Below are positions 30,183 through 38,165 of a stretch of 38,165 bases of DNA, one piece after another. The first letter of the stretch is position 1. Every line of letters starts with the position of its first letter. Below the pieces are notes generated by a model. The model saw nothing but the letters and a program-made list of their open reading frames with translations. It searched no databases and was not told where the DNA came from. A program made the position numbers and the translations under genes. This DNA is from a virus: positions 1 through 38,165 of IMG/VR virus record IMGVR_UViG_3300032291_002500. One strand, 5' to 3'.

Positions 30183-31906
30183 TGCTACACATAAAGATTA
30201 ACGGCACACCAATACAGGGCAGGATAGAAGGGTTAGAGGATTTCACTCTTAATTATTCGAGAGATTCCGAAACAGGCAGAACGCAAAAGTCTTACACGAA
30301 TCAATTGAAATTTTACGATGATGGTTTTGCAATAATATATCCTCTTATGGTTGCCAATCCAAACGGATTAAATCAATCCGCAACGGTTGAGGTTTGGGAT
30401 GACTGCTGTAATGCTCCTGTGTATCGTGACCTTATCATTCGTGGTGATATGGTTGACTTTTGTGCAAATGATTGCTTCGTAACTTGCCGATTAACACGAC
30501 AAGACCCAGATGAATTAATTTATCAGTGCCTAAATAAATACGAAATAAGTTCAAACCGAAACGGATATTTCAACAACCCACCAAGCGGACAACCTAAGTT
30601 TCCGTTGGTAGTATATTGCAATGAATTACGCCCGAATTGGTTGATGCCATATCTACTTGAAATTGCATTTATTCTATTATTTATCGGTACGGCAATATTT
30701 CCAGCATTAGCACTTATATTCAGTGCGATTACATTAATACTATTGGGAATATGTGGTGCTTTAAGAGGTATAGAACTTGCTATTAATTTAATTCCAACCG
30801 TAAATATTGATATAACTCCACCAGCGTGCGACCAGTTATTTCAAGACCCCGGATTTTTATTTAAGGAGTACGATGATTTACTTGACAGAATGGCTGAATC
30901 ATTCATCGGATGCGGACGCAAGCACCCTACTCCATTATATCGGCAGTACATCGAAAACGCTTGTCAAATATGCGGAATAAATCAGTTTAATTCATCGATA
31001 TTAAACGACCCAAATAGCGAGTATTATAATGCCCTATACTTCAATGCCCCAGCCGATGCAGGGGATAGACAAGCAGTCGGATATATTAGCGAAAATAGAC
31101 CAACAGCAACGATGTCAACTTGGCTTGATACCATTGCCAAAGATTTCAATGCTCGCTGGTGGATTAGCCAAAACCAACTATACTTTGAAAGAAAAGATTT
31201 CTTCCTCAATCAACCTGTAATTTACGATGCTGTTGTAAATGCATCCACAGGCGATATATTAGAGGGCGTGTGCTTTTCGTATAACGAGGGTAAATTATTT
31301 TCCTCTATCAAAGTCGAAGCGTTAATGGATGCCCTTGACGATGTAGGTAATGAAGACAGGAATAGATATACCGTTTATTTCGATTACGGTTCAAACCCGA
31401 ATTGGGAGGGTGCAAACAAGAAGGCGTTATCTTATTCGCCTGCTCGATTTAGAAACGATGGAATTGAACCCGATATAATAACTAGGTATGGAAATAGACC
31501 ACTTGCTAATTTTATATTTCAAGGTAATTTAAGCAATTTCAGTCGTGCCTTACTTATGTCAAAAGGCACAGCATCTAACCCAAAGATGCTTATCTGGGAT
31601 GGGCAATCTTATACGGATGCTTATGTTAAGTTATACAACGGTGTCCAGAATATGCCTGCAATGGTTAATTCGGGTCAGTCTGATTTATACGATAAATTCC
31701 ACCGTATAGATGACCCCAATCAAAACCCATTCCGATTCTGGAATGCCGAATTTACCGTTCGGGCAAATTGTCAATTAGTGCAACAACTCGATGTCAATCG
31801 CACCGTTCGATTAAGCACTCCATACGGTGCTGTTGTTAATGCCCGAATAAATCAAATCAATGCTAATTTAGGTGAGCGAACAATTCAATTTACTTGTGAA
31901 TTTTAA
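30182..31906 (+). CDS. Tail tip / distal tail protein with internal hydrophobic hairpin
   Basis: A 574-aa protein, start overlapping the tape-measure stop. The N-terminal 140 residues are beta-rich, like distal tail (Dit) or hub domains. Residues about 154-204 are strongly hydrophobic (LLEIAFILLFIGTAIFPALA, then IFSAITLILLGICGAL), enough for two membrane passes. The C-terminal part is again beta-rich and soluble. Cys-rich elements occur near residues 74-105. Position after the tape measure supports a tail-tip role; the hydrophobic part may open the host membrane. Confidence 0.6.
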   Translation: MLHIKINGTPIQGRIEGLEDFTLNYSRDSETGRTQKSYTNQLKFYDDGFAIIYPLMVANPNGLNQSATVEVWDDCCNAPVYRDLIIRGDMVDFCANDCFVTCRLTRQDPDELIYQCLNKYEISSNRNGYFNNPPSGQPKFPLVVYCNELRPNWLMPYLLEIAFILLFIGTAIFPALALIFSAITLILLGICGALRGIELAINLIPTVNIDITPPACDQLFQDPGFLFKEYDDLLDRMAESFIGCGRKHPTPLYRQYIENACQICGINQFNSSILNDPNSEYYNALYFNAPADAGDRQAVGYISENRPTATMSTWLDTIAKDFNARWWISQNQLYFERKDFFLNQPVIYDAVVNASTGDILEGVCFSYNEGKLFSSIKVEALMDALDDVGNEDRNRYTVYFDYGSNPNWEGANKKALSYSPARFRNDGIEPDIITRYGNRPLANFIFQGNLSNFSRALLMSKGTASNPKMLIWDGQSYTDAYVKLYNGVQNMPAMVNSGQSDLYDKFHRIDDPNQNPFRFWNAEFTVRANCQLVQQLDVNRTVRLSTPYGAVVNARINQINANLGERTIQFTCEF

Positions 31907-31908
31907 AC

Positions 31909-34900
31909 ATGGCAAATAATCAAATTATTGCGGTCGGGATTGACCGAAACTGGAATGTAGATTTCGGCAATTTATGTGATGGCGATACGGTAACATTGCG
32001 AGTATGTCATAACGATAATACCGGAACGCACACAGGAACAGTTAACATCTGCGGATGCGATGCGTTTACGGTTACGCCTGCAACATTTATATTAACTCAA
32101 TGTGCTTGTACCGATTTAACATTTACGCTAAATGGTAACGGTTATCCCGGCTCTGGAAGTTGTTACATTGAGATTAAATTTAACAACAAGGTCAGTTCAA
32201 TCAATCTTAATTGGAATGAGGTTTACTGCGATATTAAAGAAGTCGATTGGACTTTTGGCGATTTAAATAGTTCAATTATAATCGAAAGTAGAACATTCAA
32301 AGCCGATTGCGATATAACTGATAATTATGTATTTGCTCAGGCTGTTTACTTGCAACGCCAACTTTCATTCAACCAGCCATTAGTTGCAGGTGATGAGTTA
32401 TTTTTATCTCAATGGTTATTCGCTCAAATACCCGAATGGACTTATCAGAATTACCCTGTTGCAGGTTGGAGAACTCGGTTATGTTTGCAACCAGCAGGAG
32501 AGGGTGAAGACCCAAGCGTTGATGCTATTTATCAAATGGAATGGTACGGACAGCAACCATCGGAAGAGAATAGCCAAGACACGCCTTATGTGTTTGCAAC
32601 GGTATCGAATAACGGCAGTAATGTAACTTACAGGATTGAGTTTAATCTGCCTGAGGATGCTTTAAATCCACCAAGTAACTTTGAATTATCAAATCACAGA
32701 ACACTACTTGCTAACTCGATTAGGAACGGAATTGAATTAAATAATCAAAGCGAAAATTCAATTTATCGTAACTTAAAATACATGAGTTGGGCGTTTGTTG
32801 TTTATCGCTCAATTGGTTCGGTTTATCAGGATGATATCTTTTCAATTCGTGGTAAGTTCCCATTTGAAAAGGAAAGCCCGAGTCCGAGTGCCGTTCAATT
32901 GTTCGTGTTGAATGTGGCACTTTCAACGCCACTGAATCAACCTACTACCTACCTATCAACAACGAGGCAGACTAAGGTTCGTGTAGATTTTCAATTCAGC
33001 GACAACAATACAACAGGAACGCCACCGACTGATATGTGGGTGTATTTGATTCGTAACGATTCGCAGAATAACCAACTCGATTATTATGAGAATTACGAAT
33101 ACGACCAATCCGATTTGACCAACTCTTTAGCAGGCGTTTATATCACCCCTGTAACCATTCCGACTAACATCACATCTAATGAGTTCTTTACCGAATTTGA
33201 TGTTTCTCAACTCAGAACCGATTTAGGTGGCGTTGAAAATATATCGAATAATTACCGATTCATTTTCGTTGTTACGAGTGCCTTGGATAGACAGAGCAGG
33301 TCTTGGATAACAGAGCCTATCCAGTTAATTAATTACGATGACCAAGACTTGACATTGACTGGTATCGAAGCAAAGTTCAGAACGGTAGAACAAGAATATG
33401 CAGGAACGATTGGAACGCTTACAGGCACTTGTGTCAATATGAATTTAGAAACGGCATTACAGGCTAATTTGCCATTGTCGGATACAGAAGTTCAAGCCAA
33501 GACAGGTAATTTAATTATGACTGCCTTCGAAGCGTACAAAGGTGCGAGGTTATCAATCTATCAAGAATCGCCCTTGACAGGCTCGCAGTTGCTCAATACT
33601 CAATACTTCCAAGCAAGTGGTCAGTTGATTTGCGATAAAGTAACAGACAACGGATTAGAGCCAATTATAAACAGAACCCAAGGCAGTTTAATTGATTTAA
33701 CTTTTCCATTTACTATTCCCGATAATGTTTATCGCAAAATTGGCAGGGAGGGTTTATTTCAATCCGATGTTACCGAACCGACTGCTTGGAGTACATTGAG
33801 TTTGGCATCGTTGTCTTGTGTTCAAAACAGAACAAGCGAGCAGTGCGATGTGTTGTTTGCCTTGCCTGATGTAACAGGATTCACACAGCCCGAGTACATG
33901 ACTTATGTACCCGACACGAACGAATTATGGGTGGCAAATAATGGAGGTGATGAGATTGCAATAGTAGATGTTACAAATATGACTGCAACGGTATTTGTTC
34001 CACTAACTGCCGGAGATGCACCGACTGGAATTGTTTATGTTCCGGGCGTTGGCGTTTATGTTGCTTGCACTGGTTCAAGTTCTGTTCGGTTGATAAATAT
34101 ATTTACTCGCACCGTTACTTCATCCACTGCCAGCCCTGTTAGTCCTCAGCAGATAATATTTGAACCGAGCATAAACAGGCTATTTGTTATCGGAAATCTT
34201 GCAGGCGATTTGTGGGAGTTGAATGCAAGCACAGGAGCATTGATAACGGTTATTGCAACAGGATTATCCAGCCCTGAATGCGTAACATACGAACCAAGTA
34301 TAAACACACTTTATGTGGCAGGGTCAGGTTCAAATGACTTCTGTATTATTCCACGCTCAACCAATATTCCATCTGCCCCAATTGCAACGGTATCAAGCCC
34401 TAAAAGTATTTTATCGAACGGCTCAAACATTTGGATAGCAGGCATAACAGATATTGAGGTAGTTGATTTTGCAGGAGTAAGTTTATCCGTAATTAACGAA
34501 CCCGGATTAGTTGGTAACGGCATTGTTTACAACGCTGGTATAATGTATGTGGTTGACACAAACGATTTACTTGTACTTACATTCGATTCAGTATTATTCA
34601 CACCTATCAGTACATTTGCACTCGATGCAGGTGCAAAGCGGATAACATTCGGAGGCAATCATTTATGGGTAAGTCAACAAACACCTGCAACCGTTCGCCC
34701 CTTCCTACTCGACTGCAACGATTCGCTTCCACCGTTTACGATGGTAAACAGAAATATTAAATTGAATTGGGATTTAGAATTTCAATTTTTCGACAATACC
34801 GAAATATACACTATCAGTCAAGAATTGAACCGACCAAGCCCAAGTAGGATAGGTGATTTGATTAATGATTTTGTTGATATCATTATTGAAGAAGAACCAA

Positions 34901-35208
34901 ACGATGGTACACCTACTCCAATACCAATTGATAACCTTTGCCCCACAACAGGACAAGTTATTGTTACGGCTAACTTCATCAATCCGCAACGAGTTATGTC
35001 AGTTGGAATTGAACTGCAACCAGTCAGAGGTGGCGTTTATACTTCCGAATCTTCCGCATCACCTATATCAATTCCAAGCGATTCAGAAGCGATATACGAC
35101 CTTACACCTGCATACGGAACGACAAGCACCGTTCAATTCAGAATTGATACGCCAATGCTGAATCTGACTGGTGATTACGAAATACTTTTACACTTTATTA
35201 CACAATAA
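31909..35208 (+). CDS. Large tail-tip / receptor-binding protein with beta-propeller
   Basis: A 1099-aa protein. The first 110 residues are Cys-rich beta strands. Long beta-sandwich regions follow. Residues about 645-930 contain seven repeats of roughly 40 residues with the YVTN/NHL-type pattern: starts such as PEYMTYVPDTNELWVANNGG, PTGIVYVPGVGVYVACTGSS, PECVTYEPSINTLYVAGSGS. That predicts a seven-bladed propeller. Further beta domains close the protein. Propellers bind proteins or sugars, so this is the strongest candidate for host recognition. Confidence 0.6.
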   Translation: MANNQIIAVGIDRNWNVDFGNLCDGDTVTLRVCHNDNTGTHTGTVNICGCDAFTVTPATFILTQCACTDLTFTLNGNGYPGSGSCYIEIKFNNKVSSINLNWNEVYCDIKEVDWTFGDLNSSIIIESRTFKADCDITDNYVFAQAVYLQRQLSFNQPLVAGDELFLSQWLFAQIPEWTYQNYPVAGWRTRLCLQPAGEGEDPSVDAIYQMEWYGQQPSEENSQDTPYVFATVSNNGSNVTYRIEFNLPEDALNPPSNFELSNHRTLLANSIRNGIELNNQSENSIYRNLKYMSWAFVVYRSIGSVYQDDIFSIRGKFPFEKESPSPSAVQLFVLNVALSTPLNQPTTYLSTTRQTKVRVDFQFSDNNTTGTPPTDMWVYLIRNDSQNNQLDYYENYEYDQSDLTNSLAGVYITPVTIPTNITSNEFFTEFDVSQLRTDLGGVENISNNYRFIFVVTSALDRQSRSWITEPIQLINYDDQDLTLTGIEAKFRTVEQEYAGTIGTLTGTCVNMNLETALQANLPLSDTEVQAKTGNLIMTAFEAYKGARLSIYQESPLTGSQLLNTQYFQASGQLICDKVTDNGLEPIINRTQGSLIDLTFPFTIPDNVYRKIGREGLFQSDVTEPTAWSTLSLASLSCVQNRTSEQCDVLFALPDVTGFTQPEYMTYVPDTNELWVANNGGDEIAIVDVTNMTATVFVPLTAGDAPTGIVYVPGVGVYVACTGSSSVRLINIFTRTVTSSTASPVSPQQIIFEPSINRLFVIGNLAGDLWELNASTGALITVIATGLSSPECVTYEPSINTLYVAGSGSNDFCIIPRSTNIPSAPIATVSSPKSILSNGSNIWIAGITDIEVVDFAGVSLSVINEPGLVGNGIVYNAGIMYVVDTNDLLVLTFDSVLFTPISTFALDAGAKRITFGGNHLWVSQQTPATVRPFLLDCNDSLPPFTMVNRNIKLNWDLEFQFFDNTEIYTISQELNRPSPSRIGDLINDFVDIIIEEEPNDGTPTPIPIDNLCPTTGQVIVTANFINPQRVMSVGIELQPVRGGVYTSESSASPISIPSDSEAIYDLTPAYGTTSTVQFRIDTPMLNLTGDYEILLHFITQ

Positions 35209-35210
35209 CA

Positions 35211-36347
35211 ATGGGAATAATTAAATGGGTAGATGTAGGCACAGGTATCGGTAACGGTGCAGTTGATGCCGATGATATAATCTGGCAAGTTCCAGTCACG
35301 CCAAACTGCGGACAATTATGCGATACGATAATTCAGGAAGAGATTATTTGCAACCAAGCCGATGCGTGGAATAACAATCTATGTCCGAATGATTTTTGCT
35401 ATTCCGCACCTGTCGTACCGGGTGATTGCTTGCATTTTCAATTCCAATTCCAAGACACTCGAAATGCAAAAAATACAATCAGTTATTTGCAATTTTTGCA
35501 AAGACCGAATCCGAAAATAAGATACAACTGGTATCACCCGACTATCAATCCAACCGACTGGACTATTCGTGTTCGTATGTTTGATGCCTGCAATAATCAG
35601 GAATACAAAGACCCGGTTAATAATTATAATTATGCCGATATATTTATGCGTAATGCTGGTATATTCCTCAGCCAAGACCGCAACGCATCGGCTAAGACAC
35701 TTCCGATAAACTCTTGGTACAGGTGGACGCAGAATATTCAAATCTGCATACCTTCAACTCTACCTGCTAACTTTCCGAATCAATTTTATTTCACTTTTGA
35801 AGTTCGCAATTTTTCAAATGTTGGTTCGACCGTTTATACTCAACTTTATGAACTCGACACTTGCTCGAATACCGTTTATTTAGAGGGTGCATACAACCTC
35901 AAAGATTGTTTCGGATATGATTACTCCATTCCACTCGAGAACGACCAATACAGGGGAGATATCAAGCCGTTTAATCAAATTATATCAAGTAACTTCCTGT
36001 ATCGTGGCGTGTCGAAAAATTATCGCAACGCACACAGGTTAAGAGGTACGGCAACTTATGTGGGTAGAATGATTGAAAAGGACATTCCAGAGCGTCAATG
36101 TTTATCGATAAAGACAAGTACAAAGGAGCAGTACAGCGTTAAATTAAAACCACTGCCTCCGTATGTTGCTGAGATAGTTAATAACAATCTATCTGGCAAG
36201 GTATCGTATCTATCAGGCGTACCCGGCAAAGGTGCAATTGAAGTACAGCCGAATGGAGGTGCAGAAAAGGCAAACGATATAAGCAATATGTGGGTAGTTG
36301 ATTTGACATTGAACGGTTGCGAATGTTTGGATTTTCATCAGTGCTAA
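35211..36347 (+). CDS. Tail protein, cysteine-rich
   Basis: A 378-aa protein starting two bases after the large tail protein. At least a dozen cysteines are spread over the sequence, six of them within residues 33-75, and it ends with CECLDFHQC. Beta-rich, Asn/Tyr-rich as in tail tip and fibre parts. No family recognised. It is the last gene of the tail operon. Confidence 0.5.
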   Translation: MGIIKWVDVGTGIGNGAVDADDIIWQVPVTPNCGQLCDTIIQEEIICNQADAWNNNLCPNDFCYSAPVVPGDCLHFQFQFQDTRNAKNTISYLQFLQRPNPKIRYNWYHPTINPTDWTIRVRMFDACNNQEYKDPVNNYNYADIFMRNAGIFLSQDRNASAKTLPINSWYRWTQNIQICIPSTLPANFPNQFYFTFEVRNFSNVGSTVYTQLYELDTCSNTVYLEGAYNLKDCFGYDYSIPLENDQYRGDIKPFNQIISSNFLYRGVSKNYRNAHRLRGTATYVGRMIEKDIPERQCLSIKTSTKEQYSVKLKPLPPYVAEIVNNNLSGKVSYLSGVPGKGAIEVQPNGGAEKANDISNMWVVDLTLNGCECLDFHQC

Positions 36348-36348
36348 T

Positions 36349-36379
36349 GTAACCTTTTAAAATAGTTTGCGTATATTTG
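36349..36379 (+). promoter_or_regulatory. Promoter, GTAACCTTT-N14-TATATTTG type
   Basis: GTAACCTTT at 36349-36357 and TATATTTG at 36372-36379, start to start 23 bases, the same as at 36451/36474. It begins right after the tail gene stop. Only a short untranslated segment separates it from a terminator. Confidence 0.5.
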
Positions 36380-36410
36380 AGTTCTTATTAACCGTGCGAA
36401 AAACGCAATT

Positions 36411-36442
36411 AAGCCTCCTATAAAAACTGGAGGCTTTTTTGT
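36411..36442 (+). terminator. Rho-independent terminator after the tail operon
   Basis: AAGCCTCC (36411-36418) pairs with GGAGGCTT (36429-36436), 10-base loop, followed by T residues. Confidence 0.88.
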
Positions 36443-36450
36443 TTCAAATT

Positions 36451-36481
36451 GTAACCTTTATTCGAACTTTCCGTATATTTG
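36451..36481 (+). promoter_or_regulatory. Promoter, GTAACCTTT-N14-TATATTTG type (second copy)
   Basis: GTAACCTTT at 36451-36459 and TATATTTG at 36474-36481, spacing identical to the copy at 36349. A terminator lies only about 45 bases downstream. Confidence 0.55.
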
Positions 36482-36485
36482 CCCT

Positions 36486-36565
36486 GTGGTGCAACGCCAC
36501 GATTGGTGTTAATTGGTTTTAGGGGTCAGCCGGGTTAGTCGTTTTTCCCGGCTGATTTTTTTTAT
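36486..36565 (+). ncRNA. Candidate short structured RNA
   Basis: Promoter box at 36474-36481, no reading frame, terminator at 36526-36563. The predicted RNA of about 75-80 bases contains GTGG-tgcaacg-CCAC (about 36486-36500) and the terminator stem. It may be a small regulatory RNA or a leader attenuator of the downstream tail gene. Confidence 0.45.
36526..36563 (+). terminator. Rho-independent terminator, strong
   Basis: TCAGCCGGG (36526-36534) pairs with CCCGGCTGA (36547-36555), 9 bp, 12-base loop, followed by T8. Confidence 0.88.
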
Positions 36566-36580
36566 TCAAATTATTTTATT

Positions 36581-36588
36581 TATCTTTG
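36581..36588 (+). promoter_or_regulatory. -7 box for the candidate major tail protein (TATCTTTG)
   Basis: TATCTTTG fits the consensus and lies 75 bases before the ATG at 36663. It follows the strong terminator, so the gene has its own transcript. The -33 box is not clear. Confidence 0.6.
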
Positions 36589-36662
36589 TACAACCTCTCC
36601 CAGAGGGTAGGCAGTTAGCCATATTTCGGGACGAAATTAGTCCACACTTTAAAAAAACAAAT

Positions 36663-37211
36663 ATGCCATTAACTTGTACCGGATGCTCAGTAAGCGTTCC
36701 TACCCTTTCCGCTTCTTGCGGTAAAAACAAAAAGCCGGGCGGGCTTCCATACCTCGCCATTGTTGCCTGCGATTATACTTTTACAGACATTGAAGATTTA
36801 GCAGAATGGACTGCGGCAATCGCTGCGAATGATGCTCGTGTTGTAAAAGGCTTGTTGGGTTCATTGTCTGACCCATCCAACACAACTAAGCGTATCGGTT
36901 CTTGCGACCCCGAAACGCTATTAGGTCGTGTTTGGACGCTTAATTTCCAAGATTATAACTTCACCGAAACAGGCTCACCCCTTGTATTCGAGAAAGAAGC
37001 ATTTTACAATGATGTTCAAGCAGACCCATCTAAGTACTATTTAGTTTATGGTTCTTGCGATGGGCGTATTTGGTTAGTTCCTAACTTCACTCTGATGATG
37101 AATGTGAATGTACCTGATAACAATCAGGATGCTCGCTTCATGAATATCCAAGTGATGTACCAAGGCTTGACCATGGGTACTCAATATATTTTTGATTTAG
37201 GTTTAGTTTAA
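36663..37211 (+). CDS. Candidate major tail protein (or other abundant virion protein)
   Basis: A 182-aa protein. ATG 36663 is used; an earlier in-frame start would extend through the terminator and promoter. The protein begins with Cys pairs (LTCTGCSVSVPTLSASCG), then GGLPYLAIVACDYTFTDIED and an ending of beta strands. Size, its own promoter and strong upstream terminator suggest high expression. No other gene in the genome looks like a major tail tube protein, so that is my best guess; a head decoration protein is the alternative. It lies 14 bases before the portal gene. Confidence 0.5.
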   Translation: MPLTCTGCSVSVPTLSASCGKNKKPGGLPYLAIVACDYTFTDIEDLAEWTAAIAANDARVVKGLLGSLSDPSNTTKRIGSCDPETLLGRVWTLNFQDYNFTETGSPLVFEKEAFYNDVQADPSKYYLVYGSCDGRIWLVPNFTLMMNVNVPDNNQDARFMNIQVMYQGLTMGTQYIFDLGLV

Positions 37212-37225
37212 TCCACCCGTAAATC

Positions 37226-38165
37226 ATGGCAATAGAGCCTATTGATACGGGTTTCGGGTTCGACTTCGACCCGGAAGAACGACCAGATGCTTATCTGCGT
37301 TGGGCAGAGCAGTATTACTCGATGATTGTTCATACACAAGGACATAATCCGGGTAAACTGCTCTACCTGCAACGCCCGAACGAAGCGGATGATATCTATC
37401 GGTATCGTCTTGCTAATTTCGAGGCGATAACGAAAGGTGCAATCAGTCGGGCAAAGAACGAGGTGTTCAGTCCTATCGGGTCGGCTAAGTTTTCGTACAA
37501 GGTCGATGAAGATACGGAAGAGTATATTGAACGCCCTGTCTTTGGTATGTCCGAGGGTTACGGAACTGGATACGATTATTGGCAGTATATTTTCAAAGTT
37601 GCTTGCGAGCGTATCATTGATGACCCAAACGGATACATCACTTGGATGCCATTCGGAGAGGGTACGACAGACCCAACGCAAAAGGTAGACTTATATCCAT
37701 ACCAGATTTATTCCGTTTGTATCACTCGTCTTACAAAGGACAGAATAACCTTTTATAAGCCAGAGGAACGCTTCTATTTAAATTCTGGCACAACAGGTCG
37801 GATATTCTATACAATTGACAGGGAGGCTTATTATCGGCACTACGAAATCGAACTGCCAGACAACAAGTCGACATTCGGAACGGAACTAATGTATCGGCAC
37901 AACTTAGGCGAAATACCTATTGTGTTGAATGGTGGCTTTAGAAAATCTGCAATCGGACAATACGATTACAAAACACGCAAAGCCGTATGGGGCGAATCAA
38001 CTTACATGGGTTGGTCTCCTTACACATTCAACAGCGGTTCAGCCTTGTTGCAGAATACATTCATGCCTCAATTCGTTGACTACATGGAATCGTTCTTTGT
38101 CGGTTTCGTTGGTTATGCAAACGAAGCGTTAAAGACATTTGACGATTGGAAAGGTGCGAGGGTAA
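37226..38165 (+). CDS. Portal protein, N-terminal part (continues at position 1)
   Basis: ATG 37226 opens a frame that runs off the window end and continues in phase at 1-1010, giving 608 residues in all. The start region reads MAIEPIDTGFGFDFDPEERP and is followed by helical and beta stretches typical of portal wings (YRLANFEAITKGAISRAKNE). Positions 38043-38165 are the repeat of 1-123. Whoever annotates the linear file will see two fragments; they are one gene. Confidence 0.75.
   Translation, partial: MAIEPIDTGFGFDFDPEERPDAYLRWAEQYYSMIVHTQGHNPGKLLYLQRPNEADDIYRYRLANFEAITKGAISRAKNEVFSPIGSAKFSYKVDEDTEEYIERPVFGMSEGYGTGYDYWQYIFKVACERIIDDPNGYITWMPFGEGTTDPTQKVDLYPYQIYSVCITRLTKDRITFYKPEERFYLNSGTTGRIFYTIDREAYYRHYEIELPDNKSTFGTELMYRHNLGEIPIVLNGGFRKSAIGQYDYKTRKAVWGESTYMGWSPYTFNSGSALLQNTFMPQFVDYMESFFVGFVGYANEALKTFDDWKGARV
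38043..38165. repeat. Direct terminal repeat, right copy
   Basis: Identical to bases 1-123; see the left copy. Remove one copy for a circular map. Confidence 0.95.

Noticed and set aside
31909-35208. Diversity-generating retroelement target in the tail protein
   Set aside because: No reverse transcriptase gene and no template-like second copy of any tail segment was seen.
36513-36662. Longer start of the candidate major tail protein
   Set aside because: The extra 50 codons run through a strong terminator and the promoter box at 36581.

Overview
The window is one complete tailed-phage genome opened inside a gene. Bases 1-123 repeat exactly at 38043-38165, and the portal gene reads through the join without a frame change (37226 to the end, then 1-1010). 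The natural map is therefore a circle, or a permuted molecule, of 38,042 bp. The host is most likely a member of Bacteroidota. Three promoters match that phylum's TTTG-N19-TAnnTTTG consensus exactly, further intergenic sites carry the -7 box alone, starts lack Shine-Dalgarno sequences, and several families are typical of Bacteroidota (DUF3127, a BT4734-like/VirE primase-helicase, an LSAQ-type signal peptide). A tape-measure protein of 712 aa with no sheath gene points to a siphovirus. I see no integrase or tRNA gene.

Layout. (A) Plus strand, 36663 through the join to 9313: candidate major tail protein, portal, Mu F/SPP1 gp7-like head protein, small membrane protein, secreted protein, scaffold, major capsid protein behind a strong promoter and pseudoknot leader, connector-type proteins, a lysis-like group (small two-helix membrane protein, DUF5675) and neck/tail-completion genes. 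(B) Minus strand, 19124 down to 9408: early and accessory genes. It starts with a recombination cassette (OB-like partner, YqaJ/lambda-type exonuclease, DUF3127 SSB-like protein), then many small genes, most coupled by ATGA overlaps. These include an adenine methyltransferase, two DnaA-domain-IV-like proteins, an XRE repressor, a DUF551 protein, a PD-(D/E)XK nuclease and several very small membrane proteins. (C) Plus strand, 19319-22872: SF2 helicase and primase-helicase, with a VRR-NUC nuclease antisense to its end. An AT-rich region full of TAACAGATA repeats follows (23212-23502), the best candidate origin. (D) Plus strand, 23753-36347: GIY-YIG endonuclease, small and large terminase, tail chaperone with a probable -1 frameshift, tape measure and three large tail-tip proteins.

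Main points of interest. The helicase leader folds into two hairpins with complementary loops (a predicted kissing interaction). The major capsid leader contains an H-type pseudoknot. The replication block 19.3-23.6 kb holds 16 of the 17 GATC sites I found in the whole genome, so it has a different history from the rest. A T9 run in the chaperone gene leads into a long open -1 frame. One tail protein carries a membrane-like hydrophobic hairpin and the next carries a seven-repeat beta-propeller. Five genes of 24-43 codons are hidden between longer genes in tightly overlapping chains. I did not identify a complete new defence or mobile system; the RNA leaders and the foreign replication block are the best leads.
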